Notes: generated by a model not told the origin, from the letters alone. A stretch of DNA of 53,670 bases from an uncultured Eubacteriales bacterium (GCA_900546295.1 URCK01000005.1:1-53670), one strand, 5' to 3'; numbered from the stretch's first letter, positions 15,424 to 24,730 are shown. Numbers and translations: made by a program.

Positions 15424-16439
15424 TTCTTTGCCGCCTCCTTCGCTGCTTTCTTGTCCACGCCGAAACGGGTGGGCTTGGTGTACTTGTCAATGATCCATGT
15501 GCAGCAGTTCATCACAAGGATGGAGTAGCAAACGCCCTCGGGATAGGAGCCGAAGTAGCGGATGAACACCGTGATGAGGCCGCAGCCGAGACCGAAGATG
15601 AGCTGGCCCTTCTTCGTCACGGGAGAGGTGACATAGTCGGTCGCCATGAAGAACGCGCCGAGGAACAGACCGCCGCCGAGCACGTTGTAGAGCATCCACG
15701 TCAGCGCGTCGTTGCCCTGGGGGAAGAGAAAGGTGAGGATCGCCACGGTGCCGATGTAGGCAACGGGGATCTGCCAGGAGATGACCTTGCGGAAGATGAG
15801 GTACAGTCCGCCGATGAGCAGCATCATCGAGGAGATCTCACCGAGAGAGCCGCCGATGTTGCCGATGAACATATCGCGCAGGCCGTACTGCGCGGTCAGC
15901 GCCTCGAACTCGCCGCCCTTCATCATCGAAAGCGGCGTGGCGGCGGTGACAACGTCGGCAAGGCCGCCGAAGAGCGGGGCCTTGGTGCTCGGGTCGATCC
16001 AGCTCGTCATCTGGCCGGTGTAGCACGCGACGAGCGCGGCGCGGCCGGCGAGCGCGGGGTTCAGGAAGTTCTTGCCGAGGCCGCCGTAGAGCTGCTTGAC
16101 GACAAAGATCGCGAAGAAGTTGCCGACGATCAGCATCCAGTAAGGAAGCGTCACGGGGCTGACGAACGCGAGCAGCATACCGGTGACGGCGGCGGAGAGG
16201 TCGCCGAGCGTCTGCGTCTTGTGCAGGAGCTTGCGGTAGAGCCACTCAAAGAACATGGCGGACGCCATGGAGACGGCGACCGCGATCAGTGCGCGGAAAC
16301 CAAAACGGATCACGCTCATCAAGAGCGCGGGGCAGAGCGCGATGATCACGTCGAGCATGATCGAGCGCGTATCTTCATTGTTGCGGATGTGGGGGTTGGA
16401 GGAAGCGATCAGCTTCAGACCCTTATAATCATTCAGCAT
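15420..16439 (-). CDS. rnfD: Rnf complex subunit D (membrane, flavin)
   Basis: This 339-residue membrane protein belongs to the NqrB/RnfD family with about nine to ten helices. The flavin-binding region is VTAATPLSMMKGG. The N terminus SSNPHIRNNEDTRSIMLDV and the segment FFMATDYVTSPVTKKGQ are diagnostic. A Lys/Ala-rich tail (DKKAAKEAAKK) ends the protein. It starts 3 bases after rnfC. Confidence 0.95.
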   Translation of the reverse strand: MLNDYKGLKLIASSNPHIRNNEDTRSIMLDVIIALCPALLMSVIRFGFRALIAVAVSMASAMFFEWLYRKLLHKTQTLGDLSAAVTGMLLAFVSPVTLPYWMLIVGNFFAIFVVKQLYGGLGKNFLNPALAGRAALVACYTGQMTSWIDPSTKAPLFGGLADVVTAATPLSMMKGGEFEALTAQYGLRDMFIGNIGGSLGEISSMMLLIGGLYLIFRKVISWQIPVAYIGTVAILTFLFPQGNDALTWMLYNVLGGGLFLGAFFMATDYVTSPVTKKGQLIFGLGCGLITVFIRYFGSYPEGVCYSILVMNCCTWIIDKYTKPTRFGVDKKAAKEAAKK

Positions 16440-16442
16440 CCC

Positions 16443-17810
16443 TTATGCCTCCTTCTTTGCTTCTTCGGCAGCCTTGGCAGCTTCCGCCGCGGCCTTGGCC
16501 TTGGCGGCGGCTTCCTTGACCTTCTGCTTGCCGACCTTGAACGAATGCGTCAGGTGCAGGCGGCCCGGGCAGATGTAGGAGCACGCGCCGCACTCGATGC
16601 AGTCCATCACGTGCGCCGCCTCGAGATCCTCGATGCGGTTCTTCTGCACATATAAGTAGAGGTACAGAGGCTCGAGGTGCATGGGGCAGGCCTCGACGCA
16701 GCGGCCGCAGCGGATGCAGGTCGGGTCAGCGGAGACCTTGTTCTCGTTGCCCGCAAACGCCAGCACCGCGCCCGTGCCCTTGGCAACGGGGAAATCGGCG
16801 GAGGCCTGGGCCATACCCATCATCGGGCCGCCGGCGATGAGCTTGAACGTCTCGTCCTTCAGGCCGCCGCAGGCGTCGAAGAGGAGGGAGACCGGCGTAC
16901 CGATCGGGCACTCGAGGTTCTTCGGCTCCACAACGCCGCTGCCGGACACGGTAACGACCTTGCGCACCACGGGCATGCCTTCCTTGATGGCATGGTAGAT
17001 GGCGATGGTGGTGTTGATGTTGAACACGGCGCAGCCGATGCTCGCGGGAAGACCGCCGGGGGGCACCTGCTTGCCGGTGACCGCCTGGCAGAGCTGCTTT
17101 TCGCCGCCCTGCGGGTAGCGGCAGCGCAGCGCCTCGACCACAACGGGAGCCTTCTGCTCCTCGATGACCTTGTTGAGGGACTCGATGCCGTTTTTCTTGT
17201 TGTCCTCCACGCCGATGATGACCTTGTTCACGCCGAACATCTTGGCAAGGTAGCAGCAGCCGCCGATGATCTCGGCCGGGCGCTCAAGCATCGCGCGATG
17301 GTCGCCGGTGATGTAGGGCTCGCACTCGGCGCCGTTGATGATGACCGTATCGACCTTGCCGATACCGCTGGAGATCTTCGTATGGGTCGGGAACGTAGCG
17401 CCGCCCATGCCGACGATACCGGCCTCTTTGACCATTTCGACCATTTCCTCAACGCTCAGTGCATCGGGATCGGCGGGCGCCTTCACTTCTTCGCTCAGCT
17501 CGTCCTTGAAATCATTGTCAATGACAACGGACATGACCTTACCGCCCATGGAGTAGGGGCGGGGCTCCACCGCAGCGACCGTACCGGAAACGCTTGCGTG
17601 AATGGGAGCGCCGAGGCCCTTAAATTCACCGATCTTCTGTCCAAGCTTGACATAGTCGCCCTTGGAGACCGTGGGAGTGCAGGGTGCGCCGAAGTGCATC
17701 GACATGGGGATGACCACCTGAGCGGGTGCTTGGAGCTGCTCGATGGCCTTTTCATTGGTGGCAGCCTTCATATCGTTTGGATGAACGCCGCCAAAGAAAG
17801 CTTGTGCCAT
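16443..17810 (-). CDS. rnfC: Rnf complex subunit C (NADH/FMN/FeS)
   Basis: This 455-residue peripheral subunit reacts with NAD+. It has the NADH/FMN domain with GMGGATFPTHTK, INGAECEPYITGDHRAML and IGVEDNKKNGI, an SLBB-type domain, and two [4Fe-4S] motifs, CIRCGRCVEACPMHL and CIECGACSYICPGRLHL. An Ala/Lys/Glu-rich tail ends it. I chose the ATG at 17810 because GAGGTGAAG precedes it and family proteins start near the GGVHPNDMK motif; an upstream frame adds 41 unlikely residues that cover the promoter. It is the first gene of the operon. Confidence 0.95.
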   Translation of the reverse strand: MAQAFFGGVHPNDMKAATNEKAIEQLQAPAQVVIPMSMHFGAPCTPTVSKGDYVKLGQKIGEFKGLGAPIHASVSGTVAAVEPRPYSMGGKVMSVVIDNDFKDELSEEVKAPADPDALSVEEMVEMVKEAGIVGMGGATFPTHTKISSGIGKVDTVIINGAECEPYITGDHRAMLERPAEIIGGCCYLAKMFGVNKVIIGVEDNKKNGIESLNKVIEEQKAPVVVEALRCRYPQGGEKQLCQAVTGKQVPPGGLPASIGCAVFNINTTIAIYHAIKEGMPVVRKVVTVSGSGVVEPKNLECPIGTPVSLLFDACGGLKDETFKLIAGGPMMGMAQASADFPVAKGTGAVLAFAGNENKVSADPTCIRCGRCVEACPMHLEPLYLYLYVQKNRIEDLEAAHVMDCIECGACSYICPGRLHLTHSFKVGKQKVKEAAAKAKAAAEAAKAAEEAKKEA

Positions 17811-17837
17811 AGTCTTCACCTCATCTTTATACTGCCA

Positions 17838-17857
17838 GAGCAGTGGAAACACTGCTC
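17838..17857 (-). promoter_or_regulatory. Stem-loop in the rnfC leader
   Basis: A perfect 8-base-pair stem (GAGCAGTG / CACTGCTC) with a TTTC loop on the transcript lies between the promoter and the ribosome site of rnfC. It may stabilise the mRNA 5-prime end or be a protein target. It does not resemble a riboswitch I know. Confidence 0.5.
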
Positions 17858-17870
17858 CATAATCGGACTG

Positions 17871-17899
17871 ATTATACAACCATTCCTTTCCGTTGTCCA
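17871..17899 (-). promoter_or_regulatory. Sigma-A promoter of the rnf operon
   Basis: On the minus strand TGGACA and a perfect TATAAT are spaced by 17 bases, about 60 bases before the rnfC start. Together with the divergent promoter at 18036 it accounts for most of the 325-base gap between rnfC and the DUF975 gene. Confidence 0.78.
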
Positions 17900-18035
17900 G
17901 AAAATATTCTGCCGCTCCAGCAATTTCCTTCATATTTTATCAGATTTCGGCCTGCATTCCGAACAAAATCGTCATATTGTACGACATTTCCCCTTCTCTT
18001 CCGTCTCTCTTCGCTCTCTTCTTTTCCCCGGGAAC

Positions 18036-18064
18036 TTGACGCATTTATGGCAAAATGGTAAAAT
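18036..18064 (+). promoter_or_regulatory. Sigma-A promoter of the DUF975 gene
   Basis: TTGACG and TAAAAT are separated by exactly 17 bases and sit 71 bases before the ATG at 18136. Confidence 0.75.
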
Positions 18065-18135
18065 GAAAAATGACAATTGACAATTTTTCTTCACATTTTT
18101 TATCGGCTTTGCTTCCGGAAAGGAAAGGTGTTTTC

Positions 18136-18936
18136 ATGACCGTTTCACTCGATCTGCGCGCGATCAAGGCAAACGCCCGCTCGCTGCTGCGCAGCGGCCG
18201 CGCCAGAGTGCTGAAGCTCTCCGCGCTCTACCTCGCCATCGACCTTGTGCTCAATCTCATCGACGCCGCCGTGAGCTATATGATCTACTCGTCCGGCGGC
18301 TTCACGGTGTTCTCGTTCAGCTTTGTGAGCATCCTTGTGCGCCTCATCTCCATCGTGCTCAGCGCGGGCTTCGTGCGCTGCTGCCTCGGCATTCTGCGCG
18401 GGGAATACATGCCGTATGAGAGTCTGTTCGACGCCTTCCCCTTTGCCGGGAAGGTCATCCTGCTGTCCATTGTCGAGGGACTTTTCATCTTCCTCTGGTC
18501 GATGCTCTTTGTCATCCCCGGCATCATCGCGGCCTACCGCTATTCCTTTGCCATGATGAACCTCTGCGACGATCCCGGCATCGGCGTGATGGTGGCGCTC
18601 CGCCGCAGCAAGCAGCAGACGGATGGCAACAAGGGCACGCTCTTCCTTCTCACGATGAGCTTTCTCGGCTGGCTGCTGCTCGCGGGCGCGGCCGTCGTGC
18701 TTGCGGACTATCTCATCTTCGGCGACATCAGCTTGCAGCTCGAAACGGCCGCCACGCTTTCACAGGCGCTTTTGATCACGCTCGTCGATCAGGGCATCGC
18801 AAGCCTCGCTTCGGTGTGGATCGCGCCCTATATCCAGCTCTCGCTCTGCGCGTGCTATCTCACCGTCACCTCGAGCGGCGGCGCGCCGCTTGAGAGCCTT
18901 CCCGGGAGCGACCCGTGGGACGATACGTCCTTCTGA
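18136..18936 (+). CDS. DUF975-family membrane protein
   Basis: This 266-residue protein has the typical DUF975 opening LDLRAIKANARSLLRSGRAR, followed by about five to six membrane segments. The central YMPYESLFDAFPFAGKVILL and SMLFVIPGIIAAYRYSFAM with LRRSKQQTDGNKGTLFLL match family features. The function is unknown. I chose ATG 18136 because AGGAAAGGTG precedes it; the frame opens 66 bases earlier without a site. It is a single-gene unit, divergent from rnf and convergent with the SLH gene. Confidence 0.85.
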   Translation: MTVSLDLRAIKANARSLLRSGRARVLKLSALYLAIDLVLNLIDAAVSYMIYSSGGFTVFSFSFVSILVRLISIVLSAGFVRCCLGILRGEYMPYESLFDAFPFAGKVILLSIVEGLFIFLWSMLFVIPGIIAAYRYSFAMMNLCDDPGIGVMVALRRSKQQTDGNKGTLFLLTMSFLGWLLLAGAAVVLADYLIFGDISLQLETAATLSQALLITLVDQGIASLASVWIAPYIQLSLCACYLTVTSSGGAPLESLPGSDPWDDTSF

Positions 18937-18949
18937 CCTCATAAAAGCT

Positions 18950-18992
18950 ACACAGCGGGATATCGCCGAGATATCCCGCTGTGTTCTTTCTT
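18950..18992. terminator. Intrinsic terminator between convergent genes
   Basis: A perfect 15-base-pair stem (ACACAGCGGGATATC / GATATCCCGCTGTGT) with a GCCGA loop is followed by a T-rich tract. It ends the DUF975 transcript and probably the convergent SLH-gene transcript too. Confidence 0.85.
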
Positions 18993-20134
18993 TATTTAAG
19001 AATGTAGACCGTCTTCACGCCGAGGAGCTTGCAAAGCTCGGTCTTTTCGGCAAGGTCTGCCTCGCTCTCATACCACACGCAGACGGTCTCAGCGCCGTTT
19101 TTGTTGTAGAGATACGAGCTTTTGTACTGCGTGGAGCGGTGGAAGGTGGTGTTCTTCGTGTCGGTAAGCATCGCTTGCAGCTTTTCTGCCGGAAGCTCCT
19201 CTGCCTCGCCGGTCGCCACGCCCTTTCCGTTCACCTTCTGCGCCAGCGGCTCCGCGCCCAGCAGCACGCTGCCGCCCTTCCCCGCCAGCACCGCCGCGGC
19301 GTAGACCTCCTCGAGCGCGGCGCACGGGCTGACGGCCTGCTCCCCCTTGCGCGCAGCGTGCCCAATGGTGAAAACGCAGTCCGTCTCCGGCACGTCGAGC
19401 GTCCGCGGCTCGCCCTCGGCCGCAGTCCAGTGCGCGTCCTTGACGTTCACATTTGCGTGCAGTCGCTCATAAGTGCGCAGCAGCACCGCCGCGGCCTGTT
19501 CGCGCGTGGCCGTGCCCTTGGGATCAAAGTTGTACTTGTTCACACCCGTCATGATGCCCATGCGGTAGGCGAGGGCGATGTAGCCGCGATTGGTCGTGCA
19601 GTCGGCAAAGGGGCAGTTTTTCCCGATGTGCGCCGTCAGGCCGGCGAAGCCCAGCGTATCGCTCTGCACCGGCTGCGCGTCCGCGTCGGCGATGATGCCC
19701 GCGAGCACGCTGTAGCCCAGTGCGCGTACGGTCATCGCGGCCATCTCCTCGCGCGTCACGGCGTCGTTCGGACGGCACTTGCTGCTGCCGGGGAAGACGT
19801 CGTGCGCCGCGGCGGTCTCAACGGCGCTGTAGTACCACTTCTTCGTATCCTGATTGTCCGAAAAGCTGCCCTTCTGGGGCGTGACGGTCTTCCATCCCAT
19901 CAGCCGGCAAAGCGCCGAGGCGTAGGCCGCGCGCGTCATCTTCTGCCCAAGGCCGAACTTGCCGTTCCCCACGCCCTGGAGCAGGTCATATTGCCTGCAC
20001 TGCGCGATGCTGCTCGCCGCCCAGTGCTTGTCCGGCACGTCGGAATAGCCGGACTTGTTCGCCGCCGAGACCGCCGTCGCCACCGTCAACACGGCGAGCA
20101 GCAGCGCCAGCGTGCGTTTTAAGAGCTGTTTCAT
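18992..20134 (-). CDS. Secreted protein with three SLH domains
   Basis: This 380-residue protein starts with a signal peptide (MKQLLKRTLALLLAVLTVAT, cleavage likely after VSA). Three S-layer homology repeats follow: YSDVPDKHWAASSI..., FSDNQDTKKWYYSAV... and FADCTTNRGYIALAY... with TREEM/TREQA motifs. These bind cell-wall polymers. The last 160 residues match no family I know. Nine cysteines are unusual for a Gram-positive surface protein. I prefer ATG 20134, 8 bases after GGGGG; ATG 20140 is too close to the site. It is a single-gene unit with its own promoter. Confidence 0.85.
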   Translation of the reverse strand: MKQLLKRTLALLLAVLTVATAVSAANKSGYSDVPDKHWAASSIAQCRQYDLLQGVGNGKFGLGQKMTRAAYASALCRLMGWKTVTPQKGSFSDNQDTKKWYYSAVETAAAHDVFPGSSKCRPNDAVTREEMAAMTVRALGYSVLAGIIADADAQPVQSDTLGFAGLTAHIGKNCPFADCTTNRGYIALAYRMGIMTGVNKYNFDPKGTATREQAAAVLLRTYERLHANVNVKDAHWTAAEGEPRTLDVPETDCVFTIGHAARKGEQAVSPCAALEEVYAAAVLAGKGGSVLLGAEPLAQKVNGKGVATGEAEELPAEKLQAMLTDTKNTTFHRSTQYKSSYLYNKNGAETVCVWYESEADLAEKTELCKLLGVKTVYILK

Positions 20135-20170
20135 CTTCATTTCCCCCTTTTTGGGTGATCTTTCTGCCGT

Positions 20171-20200
20171 ATTGTAGCACAAAGTTCCGCAGATAGTCAA
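20171..20200 (-). promoter_or_regulatory. Sigma-A promoter of the SLH gene
   Basis: On the minus strand TTGACT and TACAAT are spaced by 18 bases, ending 37 bases before the start codon. Confidence 0.7.
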
Positions 20201-20313
20201 ATTCCCTCTTTACCTTTTTCTCTCTCTTTGTTAGAATATTAGATTGTATTAGTATGATGAGATAGTGTTGCCCGCTGCGGCAGCACGCCATCGGAAAGGA
20301 AGGTGAGCAAACC

Positions 20314-22386
20314 GTGAAATACGAGCGCTGGCAGATTCCCGCCGTGCCGGAGCAGACCGTCAAGACGCTGACAGACGCCGGATACCCCTATCTCGTTTCA
20401 TCGGTGCTGGCCGCACGCGGCGTGCAGACGAGCGAGCAGGCCGCCGAAGCGCTGGAGCGCGAGCGGACGCTCTCCTACTCTCCGTTTTTGATGAAGGATA
20501 TGGACAAGGCCGCCGCGCGCATCACGCGGGCGCTGGAGGTGGGCGAAAAGCTCGCGGTCTTCGGCGACTACGACGTAGACGGCATCACCTCCACCTGTCT
20601 TCTCACCGATTATCTCCGCTCGCGCGGAGCGGATGTGACGATGCACATCCCCCGCCGCATTGAAGAAGGCTACGGCCTCGGCTGCGACGCCATCCGCGCC
20701 CTTTCTGAGTCCGGCGTGACGCTGATCGTCACGGTCGACTGCGGCATCACGGGTGTGGAGGAAACGGCCTACGCCGCGACGCTCGGCGTGGATCTTGTCA
20801 TCACCGACCATCACGAATGCAAAGAGCAGCTCCCCGCCGCCGTGGCCGTCGTTGACCCCCACCGGCCGGACTGCCCCTATCCCTTCAAGCATTTAGCGGG
20901 CGTGGGCGTTGCGCTCAAGCTCGTTTTGGCGCTTGGCGAGGGGCGCGAGGACGCGCTCTTCGCGCGCTACTGCACGCTCGCCGCCATCGGCACCATCGCC
21001 GACGTCATGCGCATGGAGGGCGAGAACCGCACCATCGTGCAGTGCGGCCTGGATAGCATCGACCGCAGCGACTTTACGGGCCTGCACGCGCTGCTGCGCG
21101 AGGCAGGGCTCACCTCGCGCCCGATCTCGTCCATCCAGATCGGCTTTGTGCTCGCCCCGCGCATCAATGCCGCGGGCAGAATGGGCCGGGCCGAGCTTGC
21201 CGCCGAGCTTCTTTTGACCGACGATCCCATCCGCGCGGAAAAGCTCGCCCGCGAGCTGTGCGAGCTCAACCGCGAGCGGCAGAGCGTAGAGCAGGACATC
21301 TTCCGCCGCGCCATCGAGCAGATGGAGGAGCTTCCCGAAAGCGAGCGCAGCGCGCTCGTGCTTTCAAGCGAGGACTGGCATCAGGGCGTTGTGGGCATCG
21401 TAGCCTCCCGCCTTTCCGAAAAATTCTCCTGCCCGAGCTTTATGATCCACCTCTCCGACGGGTCGGGCAAGGGCTCCTGCCGCAGCTACGGCGGCTTCAA
21501 CCTCTTCAGCGCGCTCGAGGCCTGCTCCGATCTTCTCGTCAGCTTCGGCGGGCACGAGCTTGCCGCGGGCTTCACCATCCAAGAGAAAAATATCCCCGCC
21601 TTCCGCACGCGCATGAACCAGTATGTGCGCGCCCACATGGGCGAAAAGGAGCGCGTTTCCTCGCTCGAGGTCGACGTGGACTTGCAGCGCCCCTCCCTCG
21701 TCACGCTCGAGGAGGTCGAGGCGCTCGCGCTGCTCGAGCCCTACGGCGCGGGCAACAACCGTCCCGTCTTCTGTCTGCGCGGGGCAACGCTTGAAAGCGT
21801 GCAGGGCGTGGGGCAGAACCGGCACTTAAAGCTCCGGCTGCAAAAAAGCCGCGTGAGCTTTGACGGCATCTTTTTCTCCGTCACCGCAGGCGAATGCGGC
21901 GTGTGTGCGGGGATGCGCGTGGACGCGGCGTTCTACTTGCAGGTGAACGAATTCCGTTCCCAGCGCTCGCTGCAATTGCAGCTCATCGACCTGCGCCCCT
22001 CGCTCGAGGCGAGCGGGCGGGAGAACGAGGCGCTCACCCTCTGCCGCACGCTCATCGGCGGCGGCACGCTCTCTTCGCGCGACGCCTCGCGCGCGCTGCC
22101 CTCGCGCGAGCAGTTCGTGCGCGCATGGCGCGTTCTGGAGCGCGAGGTGGGTGCGAACGGCATCCGCGAGCCCATGCTGCCGCTGCTGCGCAGGCTCAGC
22201 GCGGAAATGGTCGGCGCGGAAACATTTTTGCGCACGGCGATGTGCCTGCAGGTCTTCGCCGAGCGCGGCCTTCTTGCCATTGAGCGCGAGGGCGACGCCC
22301 TTGCCCTGCGCCTGACGGCGGAGGGCAAAAAGGTCGAGCTTGACAAAAGCCCCTATGTATCCGCGCTGCAAGGCTTTCTTTCGTAA
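20314..22386 (+). CDS. recJ: Single-stranded-DNA-specific exonuclease RecJ
   Basis: This 690-residue 5-prime-3-prime exonuclease acts in recombination and mismatch repair. The DHH domain has FGDYDVDGITSTCLL, the TDHHEC motif and VAVVDPHRPDCPYPFKHLAGVG; DHHA1 has SFGGHELAAGFTI. An OB-fold region follows, and an extra C-terminal domain (about 570-690) resembles that of longer Firmicutes RecJ proteins. It starts with GTG after GAAAGGAAGGTGAG. It leads the plus-strand run and is 15 bases before relA. Confidence 0.95.
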   Translation: MKYERWQIPAVPEQTVKTLTDAGYPYLVSSVLAARGVQTSEQAAEALERERTLSYSPFLMKDMDKAAARITRALEVGEKLAVFGDYDVDGITSTCLLTDYLRSRGADVTMHIPRRIEEGYGLGCDAIRALSESGVTLIVTVDCGITGVEETAYAATLGVDLVITDHHECKEQLPAAVAVVDPHRPDCPYPFKHLAGVGVALKLVLALGEGREDALFARYCTLAAIGTIADVMRMEGENRTIVQCGLDSIDRSDFTGLHALLREAGLTSRPISSIQIGFVLAPRINAAGRMGRAELAAELLLTDDPIRAEKLARELCELNRERQSVEQDIFRRAIEQMEELPESERSALVLSSEDWHQGVVGIVASRLSEKFSCPSFMIHLSDGSGKGSCRSYGGFNLFSALEACSDLLVSFGGHELAAGFTIQEKNIPAFRTRMNQYVRAHMGEKERVSSLEVDVDLQRPSLVTLEEVEALALLEPYGAGNNRPVFCLRGATLESVQGVGQNRHLKLRLQKSRVSFDGIFFSVTAGECGVCAGMRVDAAFYLQVNEFRSQRSLQLQLIDLRPSLEASGRENEALTLCRTLIGGGTLSSRDASRALPSREQFVRAWRVLEREVGANGIREPMLPLLRRLSAEMVGAETFLRTAMCLQVFAERGLLAIEREGDALALRLTAEGKKVELDKSPYVSALQGFLS

Positions 22387-22401
22387 AGGAGACGACCCGA
22401 T

Positions 22402-24726
22402 ATGACACAGGACCCTATGACCAGCAAAAAAGAGAATACCGCGCCGGCGCAGCCGAGCGTCCCCGCCGCGAAGGAAAAGGAGAGTGCGAAGGAGCTTCTG
22501 CCCCTCTCGCCCGAGCATGAGGCGCTCGTCAGTGGAATGTACGACCGCCTCGTAAAGACCGTGCGCACCTACAATCCCGGCGCAGACTTTGCCCAGATCG
22601 ATAAGGCCTACCACTATGCCAAGGACCACCACCGCGGCCAGCTGCGAAAGGACGGCACGCCCTTCATCACCCATCCCCTCGCCGTCGCGCAGATCATCGC
22701 CGAGGAATTGAGGCTCGACTCCGAGTCCATCGAGGCCGCCCTCATGCACGACTGCATCGAGGATACCGACGCGACCTATGCAGAGATCGCCAAGGAGTTC
22801 ACCCCCGCCGTCGCCGACCTTGTCGAAGGCGTCTCCAAGCTCACGCGCGTGCAGTACGCCAGCAAGGAAGAAGAGCAGATGGAGAACCTGCGCAAGATGC
22901 TCATGGCCATGGCCAAGGACATCCGCGTCATCCTCATCAAGCTCGCCGACCGCACGCACAACATGCGCACCATGGAGTATCAGACGGCGGAAAAGCAGCG
23001 CCAGAAGTCGCTTGAAACGATGGAGATCTACGCGCCCATCGCCCACCGCCTCGGTATGCAGCGCATCAAGTGGGAGCTTGAGGACTTATCGCTCAAATAT
23101 CTCGACCCCATCGGCTACGAGGAGATCACCCAGTCGCTCGAGAAAAAGCAGCGCGAGCACGAGTCCTTCATGGAGCGCGTGCAGGCGCAGATCGAAGCGC
23201 GCCTCAAAGAGCAGAAGGTCCCCTATCTCAGGGTCTACGGGCGCATGAAGCATCCCTACAGCATCTACCGCAAGATGTATGCGCAGAATAAGACGATGGA
23301 CGAGGTGCTCGACCTCTTCGCCTTCCGCGTCATCGTCGACACCGTGGCCGACTGCTACAACGTGCTCGGCATCATCCACGACCTTTACCGGCCCGTGCTC
23401 GGCCGCTTCAAGGACTATATCGGCACGCCCAAGCCGAATATGTACCAGTCGCTCCACACCACCGTCATCGGCGCGGACGGCATCCCGTTCGAAGTCCAGA
23501 TCCGCACCGAGGAGATGCACGAGATCGCCGAATACGGCGTTGCCGCGCACTGGAAGTACAAGCAGGGCATCTCCGGCAACGCTAATGAACACAACTATGA
23601 ATGGGTGCGCCGCCTTCTCGAAAATCAGGAGAACACCGACGCGGAGGAATTCGTCCACACACTCAAGGTCGATATGTTCGCCGATGAGGTCTTCGTCTTC
23701 TCCCCGCGCGGCGACGTAACGAACCTTCCCGCCGGCGCGACGCCCATCGACTTTGCCTACTCCATCCATTCCGCCATCGGCAACCGCATGACGGGCGCGA
23801 AGGTCAACGGGCGCATCGCCCCGCTCGACTATCAGCTCAAAAACGGCGACATCGTCGAGATCCTGACCTCCAAGAGCGCGCACGGCCCCAGCCGCGACTG
23901 GCTCAAGATCGCCAAGTCCAGCGAGGCGCGCAGCAAAATTCGCCAGTGGTTCAAGAAGGAGCGCCGCGAGGAGAATATCATCAACGGCCGCATGTCCTTT
24001 GAAGCCGAGCTCAAGCACCTCGGCATCCCGATGAGCGACGTGCTCGGCAGCGACCTTGAAACGGCGCTGCTCAAGAAGACCTCGTTCGGCTCGATGGACG
24101 AGATGTATGCCGCCATCGGCTACGGCGGCTTCTCCGCGCAGAAGGCGGTCAACCGCATCCACGACGAGATCGTCAAGCTGGAAAAGCAGCGCAAGGAAGA
24201 GCGCGCCGCCACGGTGCCGGTCGATAATTCCGGCGCGACGCGCCCGGCCATCCCCAAGCGCACGAAGAGCGAGCAGGGCATCGTGGTCGAGGGACTTTCG
24301 AACTGCCTTGTCAAATTCTCCAAGTGCTGCACGCCCGTTCCCGGCGATAAGATCGTCGGCTTCATCACGCGCGGCTACGGCGTGTCCGTCCACCGCTGCG
24401 ACTGCCCCAACGCCGCGCCCGAGCGCCGCAAGCCCGAGGAGCGCGGCCGCTGGATCAAGGTCAGCTGGGGCACGGACGTGAAAGAATCCTACCAGACCGC
24501 GCTCGACATTTACGCCAAGGACCGCCTCGACCTCGTGCTCGACGTTTCCGCCGCGCTCTCGACCTCGCAGACGCGCGTGGCATCGCTCAACGCGACTACG
24601 ACCGCCGACGGCTTTGCGGTCATCCACCTCAACATTTTCATTTCCGACGCGAACCACCTCGCCGCCGTCATGCGCAAGCTCCACCAGATCAGCGGCGTGA
24701 TGAAGGTGGACCGTCCCGCCGGATAA
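22402..24726 (+). CDS. relA: Bifunctional (p)ppGpp synthetase/hydrolase
   Basis: This 774-residue Rel enzyme makes and degrades the stringent-response alarmone. The hydrolase HD domain is intact (FITHPLAVAQII, HDCIEDTDATYAEI, KLADRTHNMRTM). The synthetase has RVYGRMKHPYSIYRKM and FKDYIGTPKPNMYQSLHT, the TGS domain has FVFSPRGDVTNLPAGATPIDFAYSIH, and a zinc-finger region (SKCCTPVPGD with HRCDCPN) precedes the C-terminal ACT domain. The first 40 residues are a disordered extension. Gene naming as relA, rel or spoT varies. It follows recJ by 15 bases; dtd follows, as in many Firmicutes. Confidence 0.96.
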   Translation: MTQDPMTSKKENTAPAQPSVPAAKEKESAKELLPLSPEHEALVSGMYDRLVKTVRTYNPGADFAQIDKAYHYAKDHHRGQLRKDGTPFITHPLAVAQIIAEELRLDSESIEAALMHDCIEDTDATYAEIAKEFTPAVADLVEGVSKLTRVQYASKEEEQMENLRKMLMAMAKDIRVILIKLADRTHNMRTMEYQTAEKQRQKSLETMEIYAPIAHRLGMQRIKWELEDLSLKYLDPIGYEEITQSLEKKQREHESFMERVQAQIEARLKEQKVPYLRVYGRMKHPYSIYRKMYAQNKTMDEVLDLFAFRVIVDTVADCYNVLGIIHDLYRPVLGRFKDYIGTPKPNMYQSLHTTVIGADGIPFEVQIRTEEMHEIAEYGVAAHWKYKQGISGNANEHNYEWVRRLLENQENTDAEEFVHTLKVDMFADEVFVFSPRGDVTNLPAGATPIDFAYSIHSAIGNRMTGAKVNGRIAPLDYQLKNGDIVEILTSKSAHGPSRDWLKIAKSSEARSKIRQWFKKERREENIINGRMSFEAELKHLGIPMSDVLGSDLETALLKKTSFGSMDEMYAAIGYGGFSAQKAVNRIHDEIVKLEKQRKEERAATVPVDNSGATRPAIPKRTKSEQGIVVEGLSNCLVKFSKCCTPVPGDKIVGFITRGYGVSVHRCDCPNAAPERRKPEERGRWIKVSWGTDVKESYQTALDIYAKDRLDLVLDVSAALSTSQTRVASLNATTTADGFAVIHLNIFISDANHLAAVMRKLHQISGVMKVDRPAG

Positions 24727-24730
24727 CAAC

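Noticed and set aside
17811..17933. N-terminal extension of RnfC by 41 residues
   Set aside because: It covers a good promoter and a leader hairpin, and RnfC family proteins begin near the FFGGVHPND motif at ATG 17810, which has a ribosome site.
20228..20258. Possible promoter of recJ (TTGTTA with TATGAT)
   Set aside because: The 19-base spacing is too long and other pairings are weaker, so I do not call a recJ promoter.
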